Shown here: positions 28,201 to 35,576 of the stretch, piece by piece
How positions within the stretch are numbered: the stretch's first letter is position 1
How the letters are laid out: every line of letters starts with the position of its first letter
Source: Novosphingobium barchaimii LL02
Lineage (GTDB): Bacteria; Pseudomonadota; Alphaproteobacteria; Sphingomonadales; Sphingomonadaceae
Assembly: GCF_001046635.1 (NCBI RefSeq)
Contig: NZ_KQ130457.1
Span: 191,641 to 255,640 of the forward strand
DNA length: 64,000 nucleotides
Reading direction: 5' to 3'
Notes under the pieces: generated by a model
Seen by the model: the letters and a program-made list of their open reading frames with translations, nothing else
Told to the model about the DNA's origin: nothing
Databases searched by the model: none
Program-made: the position numbers and the translations under genes

Positions 28201-28477
28201 TTAGGACGATCGATGCCGAACCGTTCGAGCGGCTGGTCGAGGTCATGTACAGGAAGCCGTCGATGCCGTTCAGCTCACGCTCGATCACCGAGGTGACGTT
28301 CTTGTCGAGCGTCTCTGCATCAGCGCCGGTATAGGTGAAGGACAGCGTAAGCGAGGGCGGAGCGACAGAAGGGTATTGCTCGATCGGCAGCGATACCAGC
28401 GAAATGACGCCGGCAAGCGCGATGAAAGCGGCGATCACCCAGGCGAAAACGGGCTTGTAGACGAAGAACCTGTCCAT
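25247..28477 (-). CDS. RND multidrug efflux permease (HAE1/AcrB family)
   Basis: 1076 aa inner-membrane proton-driven pump, slightly longer than AcrB. Seen: MDRFFVYKPVFAWVIAAFIA N terminus, the transmembrane-4 proton-relay motif GILVDDAIVVVENVERL with the Asp pair, GSTGGIYRQFSVTL, and GLAAKNAILIVEFA in transmembrane helix 10. Two large periplasmic loops are present. The C-terminal tail is rich in acidic and Gly/Ala residues. It follows the membrane fusion gene by 3 bases. Substrates cannot be predicted. Confidence 0.96.
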   Translation of the reverse strand: MDRFFVYKPVFAWVIAAFIALAGVISLVSLPIEQYPSVAPPSLTLSFTYTGADAETLDKNVTSVIERELNGIDGFLYMTSTSRSNGSASIVLTFQSGTDIDVARTQVQDRVSRAEARLPEEVRRLGIQINSNSSGFLMMLALSSKTGKLSPLEMGNFAANGVVNELRRVPGVGDVQLFGSQYAMRVWLDPAKLSGFGLSPSAVLNAITEQNSQTAGGGLGEQPVTRETEFTAKIVTQNRFSDPEQFRNIIIRANTDGSMVRLRDVARVELGNDSYAFKAQLNGKQIAGMGVQLAVGANAVQTATAIRARMDELQKNFPADMTWSVPFDTTPFINASIDSVIQTLIEAMVLVFIVMFLFLQNWRSTLIPAVVVPIALLGACLGLYLFGFTINTLSLFGMVVAIGILVDDAIVVVENVERLMANEGLSPRRATVKAMGQIRGAIIGITLVLIAVFVPMAFFPGSTGGIYRQFSVTLAVSIFFSAVLALTLTPALCATLLKPHKHHDKDTPPPTGIRGLPRRFFNGFNDRFGRATDKYGRAVGRMTAAPLRWLVVFVAMLGVTALLFTRLPGGFLPNEDQGYFLVSYDAPPSATIAMTEGAVKQAEAYLAGQTKVRNVMSIIGYNFFGQGQSAAMSFVDLKPWDERTGSAEGVDALIGGTMAAVSNIVSATIFPINPPPIQSLGNATGFSMKIEDRSGTDRAGLLAARAAILAKAAKDPALAGVRPDGQGDAPQLYVDIDRVQARALGLQIADVNATLAINFGSAYANDFSRDGNVLRVYLQADAAHRMTAQDVLNLRVPVTGATASGASETKLVPFSAFTQVSWKTAPLQVERYNGYPSLSISGQAAPGQSSGAALTAMEKIASETLSGSMAYEWTGTAYEEKQAGGQIAMLLGLSMLVVFLLLSALYNSWAIPVSVLLVVPFGVLGAVLFTMLRGLSADVYFNVGLITIIGLAAKNAILIVEFAIDDEKGDTTADEATVEAARQRLRPILMTSLAFILGMIPLVVASGAGAASRHAVGTGVMGGMIAATVLGLFFTPVFYIAARRWLVRPHDPEAEDAQEDARAGHDGTQAGGPAHA

Positions 28478-28480
28478 CGA

Positions 28481-29644
28481 TCAGCGCCCCGCCGCCGGAG
28501 CGGCAGGCTGGGCTTTGGGAGCACCCTGGATGCGAACTTTCTGCCCGGGCCGGACCTTCTGCCAGCCATCGACGACGACCCGCTCGCCCGTCTTGAGGCC
28601 CGACCGGATGATCCAGCGCCCCTTGACCTGGGCACCAAGCTGGACCGGACGTGCAGCCACCACATCGCCATCGCCCACGACGATGACACTGGCCTGCTCA
28701 CCCTGAAACTGGATGGCCCTTTCTGGAACCGCGACGCTGCCGCCGACCGTCCCGACCTGCAGGCGTCCGCGCACGAACTGACCCGGAGTGAGAAGGCGGG
28801 ACGGGTTGGGGAACACCGCCCGGATCGTCTGGGTACCGGTCTGCGGATCGACAGACTGGTCGGTGAAGTCCAGCTTGCCCGGGCTGCCATAGTCGGAGCC
28901 GTTGTCGAGCACGAGGTGTACCTCGACAGCGTTGAGGCTGGCGATCTTCAACTGGCCGGAGCGGACCTGTTCGATGAGATCGAGGATTGCCGAGTTCGAT
29001 TCCGTGAACACCGCATAGAGCGGCGCCATCTGATTGACGCGCGTCATCAGCGTGGCTTCGCCGCTGCTGACCAAAGCCCCTTCGGTGACCTCGGCGCGGC
29101 CGACACGGCCGGCGATCGGGGCGCGAATGGTGGTATAGCTCAGTTCGAGCTGGTTCTGGGCCAGCGCCGCGCGTGCCTCGGCCACTTGCGCTTCGGCCTG
29201 GCGCAGTTCGGAGACGGCGGCGTCGTTTTCCTGCCCGCTCACAGACCTGTCCGCGACCAGTGGCTTGTACCGGGCCACCACTGAGGCGGCATTGGCCCGC
29301 GCAGCCAGTGCCCGCTGAAGCGCGGCCTGCCCCTGCTGGACCTGAGCGCGATACTGGCTCGGATCGATCTGGAACAGGGGCGCGCCTTCGCCTACGTCGG
29401 TACCTTCCTTGTAAAGCCGCCGCTGCACGATGCCGTTGATGCGGGCGCGCACCTCTGCCGTGCGCACGGCCTCGATGCGGCCGGGCAGTTCGATGATGTT
29501 CGGAAGCTGTTCGCCCTTGATCGTCACCACTGCCACCATGGGGGCCGGGGCGGCCTGCTGCTGGCTTTGCTCCTTGCTGCAGCCTGCCAGGGTTACGGTC
29601 GCCAGGCCAAGCGCCAGGTAGGGTGAAAGCAAGCGATACGGCAC
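28481..29644 (-). CDS. RND efflux membrane fusion protein (lipoprotein)
   Basis: 387 aa from a GTG. The N terminus VPYRLLSPYLALGLATVTLAGC is a lipoprotein signal with lipobox LAGC. Then come the beta-barrel/lipoyl halves (IIELPGRIEAVRTAEVRARI, EGAPLFQIDPSQYRAQVQQG), a coiled-coil hairpin (LQRALAARANAASVVARYKP) and ELSYTTIRAPIAGRVGRAEV, the MFP signature. AGGAGA stands 7 bases before the GTG at 29644, which decides the start over upstream ATGs. First gene of the efflux operon, which has no regulator beside it in this window. Confidence 0.93.
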   Translation of the reverse strand: MPYRLLSPYLALGLATVTLAGCSKEQSQQQAAPAPMVAVVTIKGEQLPNIIELPGRIEAVRTAEVRARINGIVQRRLYKEGTDVGEGAPLFQIDPSQYRAQVQQGQAALQRALAARANAASVVARYKPLVADRSVSGQENDAAVSELRQAEAQVAEARAALAQNQLELSYTTIRAPIAGRVGRAEVTEGALVSSGEATLMTRVNQMAPLYAVFTESNSAILDLIEQVRSGQLKIASLNAVEVHLVLDNGSDYGSPGKLDFTDQSVDPQTGTQTIRAVFPNPSRLLTPGQFVRGRLQVGTVGGSVAVPERAIQFQGEQASVIVVGDGDVVAARPVQLGAQVKGRWIIRSGLKTGERVVVDGWQKVRPGQKVRIQGAPKAQPAAPAAGR

Positions 29645-30068
29645 TGAGTTCTCCTGACGGGGCAGTCGTGGCAGCGATGGCAAAGGCTCCATCACTGCCT
29701 CAGACACCGCACCGGCCAAGGGTCCTCAGCAAAAAAATTTCCTGCGGCCATATTTGGCCCATTCCCACTCGTCTGCAGCGGCGTCGACTTCACATAATCC
29801 GGTATAATATCTATATATAACAATCTATTATCGGATATTTTAGGGCCCGAAGAAAACGCGGGCCGGATGTCTGGATTGTGTCTGGGGGCGCGGGAACCTC
29901 AAGCAAGATTGGCGAGTATTGTAGCCTCATGCAGCGCAGCAAGCAGCTGGCGCCGCACGGAAGGCCAGACCGGATCCTGGGTTGCAGACCTTCCGATCCC
30001 GGACCGCCGCGTTGCGGATGTTCCTGCCTGCCGCTGCCGTAAATCCACTAACCGAGGAGAAAAACATC
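29645..30068. other. Divergent, partly AT-rich regulatory region
   Basis: About 420 bases between the efflux operon (minus) and an SDR gene (plus), with no supportable gene. The stretch 29789-29842 is strikingly AT-rich for this genome and contains TATAAT (29803-29808), a TATATATA run and an imperfect inverted repeat (ATAATA at 29805-29810 facing TATTAT at 29826-29831). It is a good candidate promoter/operator for one or both sides. GGAGA precedes the SDR start. Confidence 0.5.
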
Positions 30069-31007
30069 ATGGGACGCCTTAAGGGAAAGACGGCGATTGT
30101 ATCCGGCGCCGGCGGCGGCATCGGGCGAGAGCACGCGCTGCTTCTGGCGATCGAGGGCGCCAATGTCGTCGTCAACGACATCGGCACGCGGGAAGGTGCC
30201 AATGCGGCATCGGTGGTCGAGGAAATTCGCTCAGCTGGCGGCATTGCGGTTGCGAACACACGATCGGCCACGTGGGAGGGTGCGGAGCAGCTGATCGCCG
30301 ATGCCGTGGAGGAGTTCGGCTCGATCGACATCATCGTCAACAATGCCGGTACGGCGGTAATGAACGATCTGTGGCGCTTCACCGAGGAGGAATGGGACAA
30401 GACCTTCAATGTCGAGCCCAAGGGCTATTTCGCGCTGATACGCGCCGCGACCCCGCATATGGCCCGCCAGGGTTCCGGCAGTATCGTCAATACCAGTTCC
30501 GGCTCCGGGTTCGGGCATCCCGGTGCGATTGCCCATGCCGCCTCGCGCGAAGGCGTCATTGGGCTGACACGTACCGTCGCGAAGGAACTGGGCCGGTTCG
30601 GGATCCGCTGCAATGCGATCCGGCCTTTCGCGACAGGTGCATCGACCGAGGAGTTCGCGGATGTGTCCCGTCCCTGGGAGCAACTCATGACAGTGACCAT
30701 GGGCGCGCACCCCGGCACCGAAGAGAAGCCGTCGTTCGATCCGGAACTGTTCTCGGCGAAGAAGATTCCGCCCTTCGTGGTGTGGCTTTGCACGGACGCC
30801 GCCAGGGACGTCAACGGTCGGACCTTCGAGGTTCGGGGGGATGAAGTGTCGCTGCTTTCGGAGCCTGAAATGCAACGCACGATTCATCAGCAGGGCGGCT
30901 GGAGCCTCGACCTCCTCGACGCCGCGGCGCCTGCAGGGCTGACCGCAGGCCTGAGCAATCCGTTCACGCTGGACGACTATCCGCACCTCAAGGTCTTCAA
31001 GGCCTGA
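30069..31007 (+). CDS. SDR-family protein with altered catalytic motif
   Basis: 312 aa. Cofactor-binding signature GAGGGIGREHALLLA (residues 13 on) and NNAG (91-94) identify a classical short-chain dehydrogenase/reductase, resembling the 17-beta-HSD4-like group. The usual active-site Y-x3-K is replaced by His156-A-A-S-Arg160 (AIAHAASREGVIGL), with Ser143/144 kept, so dehydrogenase activity is doubtful unless another residue substitutes. A roughly 50-residue C-terminal extension follows the fold. GAGGAG is close before the ATG. It opens the catabolic region but stands alone, with a hairpin after it. Confidence 0.85.
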   Translation: MGRLKGKTAIVSGAGGGIGREHALLLAIEGANVVVNDIGTREGANAASVVEEIRSAGGIAVANTRSATWEGAEQLIADAVEEFGSIDIIVNNAGTAVMNDLWRFTEEEWDKTFNVEPKGYFALIRAATPHMARQGSGSIVNTSSGSGFGHPGAIAHAASREGVIGLTRTVAKELGRFGIRCNAIRPFATGASTEEFADVSRPWEQLMTVTMGAHPGTEEKPSFDPELFSAKKIPPFVVWLCTDAARDVNGRTFEVRGDEVSLLSEPEMQRTIHQQGGWSLDLLDAAAPAGLTAGLSNPFTLDDYPHLKVFKA

Positions 31008-31415
31008 TCCAGTCCAGACCCCGCACGCACCGGCGGCAAGTCGCCGGTGCGTGACACTGCCTTTGCGCGCAGACATTCCACATGCGCGCGCACGCTATTG
31101 GCGCGGCCAAAAAGCAATGACCGCGAATTTTGTGCTTCACAAACCCCGGCGGCAAGATCATACGGACACTGTAATGACATAGGTCAATTGCATTGTTTCG
31201 GCGTTTAGATGGCGGGATTCGTTATCGTGCCGCCGGAACGGGAGAGAGGTGTCAGACTGCCCGAAGCAGGCCTGTTCCGCGATGGAGGGCAGGAGCGAGC
31301 GTCATGCCCGCGCGACCGGCGGTGCGGACAAGGCACGGCGCTCCACCGGGCGATACCTGCTCCATCCTTTTGATATAACGTATCCGTGACAAAGACGACA
31401 GGGCGAGACGATCGA
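31008..31415. other. Intergenic region before the GH2 glycosidase
   Basis: About 400 bases. A terminator-like hairpin lies at its start (31024-31053). Further on there is AATTGCATTG at 31186-31195 within a modestly AT-rich tract (31120-31220) that may hold a promoter. No gene is supported. An in-frame GTG at 31386 could be an alternative start of the next gene. Confidence 0.4.
31024..31053 (+). terminator. Terminator-like hairpin after the SDR gene
   Basis: Perfect 12-bp stem CACGCACCGGCG/CGCCGGTGCGTG (31024-31035 and 31042-31053), loop GCAAGT, 16 bases after the SDR stop. No strong T run follows. Confidence 0.6.
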
Positions 31416-34082
31416 ATGGCTGATACTTCTTCTTCGCTGGACCGACGCCGACTTCTTCAGGCGACGGCCGTAGGTGGCACGGCGCTGGCGGTGCTCGGCG
31501 CTACTTCCGCGATCGCCCGCGATGAAGCCGGCGATGCCGGCGGCAGGCGGGTGCGTGACCTGTCGTTCGACGATGGCTGGCGCTTCTTGCTGGGCGACCC
31601 GGCGCAGGCCGAGCAGCCACAGTTCGACGATACGTCCTGGCGCAAGCTGAGCCTCCCTCATGACTGGAGCATCGAGGACCGGCCCGGTGCGCCCAAAACT
31701 ACCGATCCGTGGGTGCCGCCGGTCGCGCTGTGGAACCCGGGCGGCCATCCCAAGGACGCCAAGCCGGTTTCGCCCGAACTGCCCATCGTCATGGCCTCGG
31801 TTCCTCCCGCGACCGCCGACGGCCCGCCGCACAAGGTCGGCCCGTTCGACACCGATGCCACCGCTTTCGGCTGGGGCACCGGCTGGACTGTCGGCGGCAT
31901 CGGCTGGTATCGCAAACAGTTCACGGTAAGCAATCTCGCGCCCGGAGAGCAGGTGGAAATCCGCTTCGACGGTGCCTTCATGATCACCGAGGCGTGGCTC
32001 AACGGGGTGAAGCTGGGCCGTAACGTAAACGGGTACCTGGGCTTCGTGTTCGACCTGACGCCGCACGTGCGCAAGGACGGGCCGAACGTGCTTGCGGTGC
32101 GCGTCTCCAATGTCGGCGAGACGGCGCGCTGGTACTCGGGCTCGGGCATCTACCGGCACGTCTGGTTCAATCGCACGGGGTCGGTGCGCATTCCCTATTC
32201 CGGCGTGGCGATAACCTCCCCGGTCGCGGGGGCCGACAATGCCCGGGTGCTGGTGGGCACCGAGATCGAGAACCGTTCCGCCCAGCCCGCGAAGGTCGAA
32301 TGCCAGGTGGCGCTGCGCGATTCGGGCGGGCGCGTCGTTGGAACCGGCAGCGTCTGGGTCACCCTGGCTGCCGGGCAGGTTGGACGGGCCGACGTTGAGA
32401 TCGTCGTGGCCAATCCCGCACTGTGGTCGCCGGAGGCACCGAACCTGCATCACGCGGACATCACCCTCTCCGTCGATGGGAAAGTGTCCGATCAACTGCG
32501 CGAACGCTTCGGCATCCGCACCATCGCGGTATCTCCCAAGACCGGCTTCCGTGTGAACGGAAAGACGTACCAGTTGCAGGGCGCGTGCCTGCACCACGAC
32601 CACGGCATTCTTGGCGCCGTGGCCATCGACCGCGCGGAGCGGCGCAAGATCGAACTCATGAAGGCGAACGGGTTCAACGCGATTCGTTGTTCGCATAATC
32701 CGCAATCGCCGTACTTCCTCGACGTCTGCGACGAGCTGGGCATGATCGTCATCGACGAGGCGTTCGACGTCTGGGAGAAGCCCAAGCTCCTCAAGGATGC
32801 CTACAATGTCTACTTCAAGGACCACTGGCGGACCGACCTGACCGCGATGGTCCGGCGCGACCGCAACCATGCCAGCGTGGCGTTCTGGAGCATCGGCAAC
32901 GAGATTGCCGAGGCGATCTCGCCGCGCGGCGTGGAAATCGCCACCCAGATGCGCGCGGCGATCAGGGCCGTGGATACGTCCCGCTTCATAACACAGGCGC
33001 TGACCGCCTCGTTCGCCGGCCAGAAAGGCGAAGCCGCCCGCGCGCAGCTCGACGTTACGAGCTACAATTATTCGTTCAACGCGGTCGAGAAGGATCATCA
33101 GACCTATCCTGAGCTGACATTCCTGACCACCGAGACGCACACTGCCGACGCCTACGACATCTGGGAGCACATGCAGCGCAACCCCGCCTACATGGGCGAG
33201 TTCGTCTGGACCGGGATGGAATATATTGGCGAAGTCGGATCGGGTTCGTCGCGTCTGCGCTCCGACACCGCCGCGCCGAACGAAGAGAAGAAGATCATCT
33301 TCGGCATGGATGTCAGCATGTTGAACTTCTACGTCTGGGATTATCCGGCCTATCAGGCCGGCTCGGGCGAGATCGACCTGATCGGCCTGAAAAAACCGCC
33401 GAGCGTCTATCGCGACGTGGTGTGGGGACGCAATTCGCTGGCGCTGTTCGTGCAGCGGCCGGTGCCGGCGGGCTTCCATGAGGAACAGACCGCCTGGGGC
33501 TGGCCTGATGTCCTGGAAAGCTGGACCTGGCCTGATGCTGGCGAACGGGCGATGGCGGTTCACGTCTATGCGCGGGGAGACGAAGTCGCCCTGGTGCTCA
33601 ACGGCGCGGAAGTGGGCCGCAAGGCGTTGACCGCGGCGGACAAGCGCAAGGCGATTTTCCCTGTGCCGTACAAGCCGGGCACGCTCGTCGCAGTCGCCTA
33701 CGAGAACGGAAAGGAAATCGCTCGTCAGACGCTGGAGACCGTCGGCGCACCCACGACGGTGCGGCTTCGCGCCGAGCGTGCGGCAATAGCGGGCTCCGCG
33801 GCGGACCTCGCCTATGTTTTCGCCGAAGTCCTCGATGCGAAGGGGCGCATGGTGCCCGACGCCGCTGTGCCCCTAAGGTTCGCCGTGACTGGCAAGGGTG
33901 CGCTGCGCGCGGCCGGTTCCGGCAATCCCTACGGCATTGAAAGCTTCCAGGACGGCGATACCCGCTCCTTCCATGGCACCGCGCTGGCGATCGTCCAGCC
34001 GACAGGGCGGCGCGGCGATGCGAAAGTGAGCGTGTCCAGCCCGGGATTGAAAGGCGATGCGCTGAATATCCGAATTGGCTGA
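31416..34082 (+). CDS. Exported GH2-family glycosidase (beta-galactosidase-like)
   Basis: 888 aa. The N terminus SSLDRRRLLQATAVGGTALA has a twin-arginine-like pattern and hydrophobic stretch ending ATSAIA, so export is likely. GH2 order: jelly-roll sugar-binding domain (WRKLSLPHDWSIED), Ig-like domain, TIM barrel with acid/base Glu496 in FWSIGNEIAEA and nucleophile Glu595 in MGEFVWTGMEYIGE, then C-terminal beta domains including a DUF4982-like part (VYARGDEVALVLNGAEVGRK). Beta-galactosidase and beta-glucuronidase share this frame; the sugar is not certain. Beside a large catabolic cluster it may release an aglycone. A GTG 30 bases upstream is an alternative start. Confidence 0.88.
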   Translation: MADTSSSLDRRRLLQATAVGGTALAVLGATSAIARDEAGDAGGRRVRDLSFDDGWRFLLGDPAQAEQPQFDDTSWRKLSLPHDWSIEDRPGAPKTTDPWVPPVALWNPGGHPKDAKPVSPELPIVMASVPPATADGPPHKVGPFDTDATAFGWGTGWTVGGIGWYRKQFTVSNLAPGEQVEIRFDGAFMITEAWLNGVKLGRNVNGYLGFVFDLTPHVRKDGPNVLAVRVSNVGETARWYSGSGIYRHVWFNRTGSVRIPYSGVAITSPVAGADNARVLVGTEIENRSAQPAKVECQVALRDSGGRVVGTGSVWVTLAAGQVGRADVEIVVANPALWSPEAPNLHHADITLSVDGKVSDQLRERFGIRTIAVSPKTGFRVNGKTYQLQGACLHHDHGILGAVAIDRAERRKIELMKANGFNAIRCSHNPQSPYFLDVCDELGMIVIDEAFDVWEKPKLLKDAYNVYFKDHWRTDLTAMVRRDRNHASVAFWSIGNEIAEAISPRGVEIATQMRAAIRAVDTSRFITQALTASFAGQKGEAARAQLDVTSYNYSFNAVEKDHQTYPELTFLTTETHTADAYDIWEHMQRNPAYMGEFVWTGMEYIGEVGSGSSRLRSDTAAPNEEKKIIFGMDVSMLNFYVWDYPAYQAGSGEIDLIGLKKPPSVYRDVVWGRNSLALFVQRPVPAGFHEEQTAWGWPDVLESWTWPDAGERAMAVHVYARGDEVALVLNGAEVGRKALTAADKRKAIFPVPYKPGTLVAVAYENGKEIARQTLETVGAPTTVRLRAERAAIAGSAADLAYVFAEVLDAKGRMVPDAAVPLRFAVTGKGALRAAGSGNPYGIESFQDGDTRSFHGTALAIVQPTGRRGDAKVSVSSPGLKGDALNIRIG

Positions 34083-34161
34083 GAAACCGTTTGAAAATGC
34101 GCAGAAGAGCGCATTTTGAATGGGGCGGCAGAATAGGCAAAGCCCATTCTCAAACGGTCTC
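34081..34161. repeat. Nested inverted-repeat (three-way junction) element
   Basis: Outer arms CCGTTTGA (34087-34094) and TCAAACGG (34150-34157), with GAGA/TCTC flanks, enclose two further hairpins: AAAATGCGC-agaaga-GCGCATTTT (34094-34117) and GAATGGG...CCCATTC (34118-34124 and 34143-34149). The element begins at the glycosidase stop codon. It could be a terminator, a processed RNA structure, or one copy of a dispersed repeat. No second copy was noticed in this window. Confidence 0.6.
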
Positions 34162-34391
34162 TGAGGGCCGCGACTTGCGCGGCGACTGTTGAGGCAGGAA
34201 ACGGACGGGTTATCGCAATGCGTGATGGGCATTGCGGTTATCCGGCGGGCTGGTAATGCTGTGGCGAGGCAGAAAAAACGGTAGCCTTGGGACGGCGCTC
34301 GATGTGGGCAGGATGTCACATCGGGCTTTGACGATCGGGACGGTACGAACGGGCTGCCTGGCTGGGCGGTACACGGCGAAAGAGGATGACG
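34083..34391. other. Intergenic region with a nested three-way-junction element
   Basis: About 310 bases between the glycosidase and the acyl-CoA dehydrogenase. The first 80 bases form nested inverted repeats (described separately). The remainder shows no clear structure; AGAGG just before 34392 is the ribosome binding site of the next gene. Confidence 0.5.
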
Positions 34392-35576
34392 ATGCTCGAC
34401 TGGTTGAACGACGAACAACGCGCGCTGCGCGACATGGCGGCCACTTTCGCGCGAAAGGAAGTGGAGCCGCTCGCCAACCAGATCGATATGGACGAACGCA
34501 CGCCCGATGCGCTGGTGGCCAAGACCGCCGAGCTGGGCTTCTACGGGCTTTACACACCAGAACAATACGGCGGCTCGGGCGCGGACATCGTATCTGTCTG
34601 CCTCGTGTGCGAGGAGATCGCCAAGGCCAGCCCGGCTTTTGCGGGAATGCTGACGGTGCAGATCGTGCTGTGCCCCAAGACCGTCGAACTGCTCGGCACC
34701 GATGAGCAGAAGGAGCGCATACTGCCCAGAATAGCGTCCGGCGAACGCCTGATGGCCTATTCGCAGAGTGAGCCGGCTGGCGCTGCCAACGTCGCCGCGC
34801 ATCTCACCCGCGCATTGCCGGACGGCAATGGCTGGCGGCTGGACGGCTCGAAGCTGTTCTGCACCCAGGGCTCGGCCCAGACTTACCTGGTTATGTGCAA
34901 GACCCGCACGCAGGAAGGCGCGGAAGGCTATGGTTGCCTTATCGTCGAGAAGGGCGCGGAAGGCTTCACCGTCGCTCCCTACGAGCACAAACTTGGCTGG
35001 CGCGGCACGAACACCGGGCCGATCGCCTTCGACAACGTGCGGATCGAGCCGGACGACGTGCTGGGCGATATCCTGACCGGCGGTTTCTCGCATCGGGCCG
35101 CGAACCACGCCAACCTGCTGGCTCATGTCTCGACCTCCATCGGCTGCGCGCAGGGCATGTTCGACAAGACGCTCGAATACGTGAAGGAGCGCCGCCTGTA
35201 CGGCCGCGACATGGCCGAACTGCAGCCGGTGAGCTACTGGATGGCGGAAGCCCATGCGCGCATTTCTGCCTGCCGGGCGCTGCTTTACGATACCGCCCGC
35301 GCGTTCGATGCGGGCACCATGGAGCCTGGTGCGGGCAGCGTATGCAAGGCTTTCATCGGTGACACCTGCTTCGAGGTATGCGCCAAGCTGCTGCAATTGT
35401 GGGGAGGCAGCGGGATCATGGATTCCACCGGGGTCAACCGCTACATGCGCGATGCCAAGGCGAAAAACATCGCCGAGGGCGCGTCCGAGATGCATTACGC
35501 GATCATCGCCAACCAGCTCTTCACCGGCGTACCCTCGCTGGTGCGCCCGGCTGCCGTCGTGAAGGAAGTCGCATGA
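34392..35576 (+). CDS. Acyl-CoA dehydrogenase
   Basis: 394 aa FAD enzyme that introduces an alpha,beta double bond in an acyl-CoA. The three-domain pattern is clear: helical N-domain (LNDEQRALRDMAATFARKEV), middle beta domain (LMAYSQSEPAGAANVAAHLT, KLGWRGTNTGPIAFDNVRI) and C-terminal helical domain (ERRLYGRDMAELQPVSYWMA) with the active-site region IAEGASEMHYAII carrying the expected Glu. Start chosen at the second of two ATGs because AGAGG is properly spaced. It overlaps the acyl-CoA synthetase by four bases (ATGA). Chain-length specificity unknown. Confidence 0.93.
   Translation: MLDWLNDEQRALRDMAATFARKEVEPLANQIDMDERTPDALVAKTAELGFYGLYTPEQYGGSGADIVSVCLVCEEIAKASPAFAGMLTVQIVLCPKTVELLGTDEQKERILPRIASGERLMAYSQSEPAGAANVAAHLTRALPDGNGWRLDGSKLFCTQGSAQTYLVMCKTRTQEGAEGYGCLIVEKGAEGFTVAPYEHKLGWRGTNTGPIAFDNVRIEPDDVLGDILTGGFSHRAANHANLLAHVSTSIGCAQGMFDKTLEYVKERRLYGRDMAELQPVSYWMAEAHARISACRALLYDTARAFDAGTMEPGAGSVCKAFIGDTCFEVCAKLLQLWGGSGIMDSTGVNRYMRDAKAKNIAEGASEMHYAIIANQLFTGVPSLVRPAAVVKEVA

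Noticed and set aside
31302-33563. 753-codon minus-strand frame opposite the glycosidase
   Set aside because: Shadow of the GH2 gene, with low-complexity translation.
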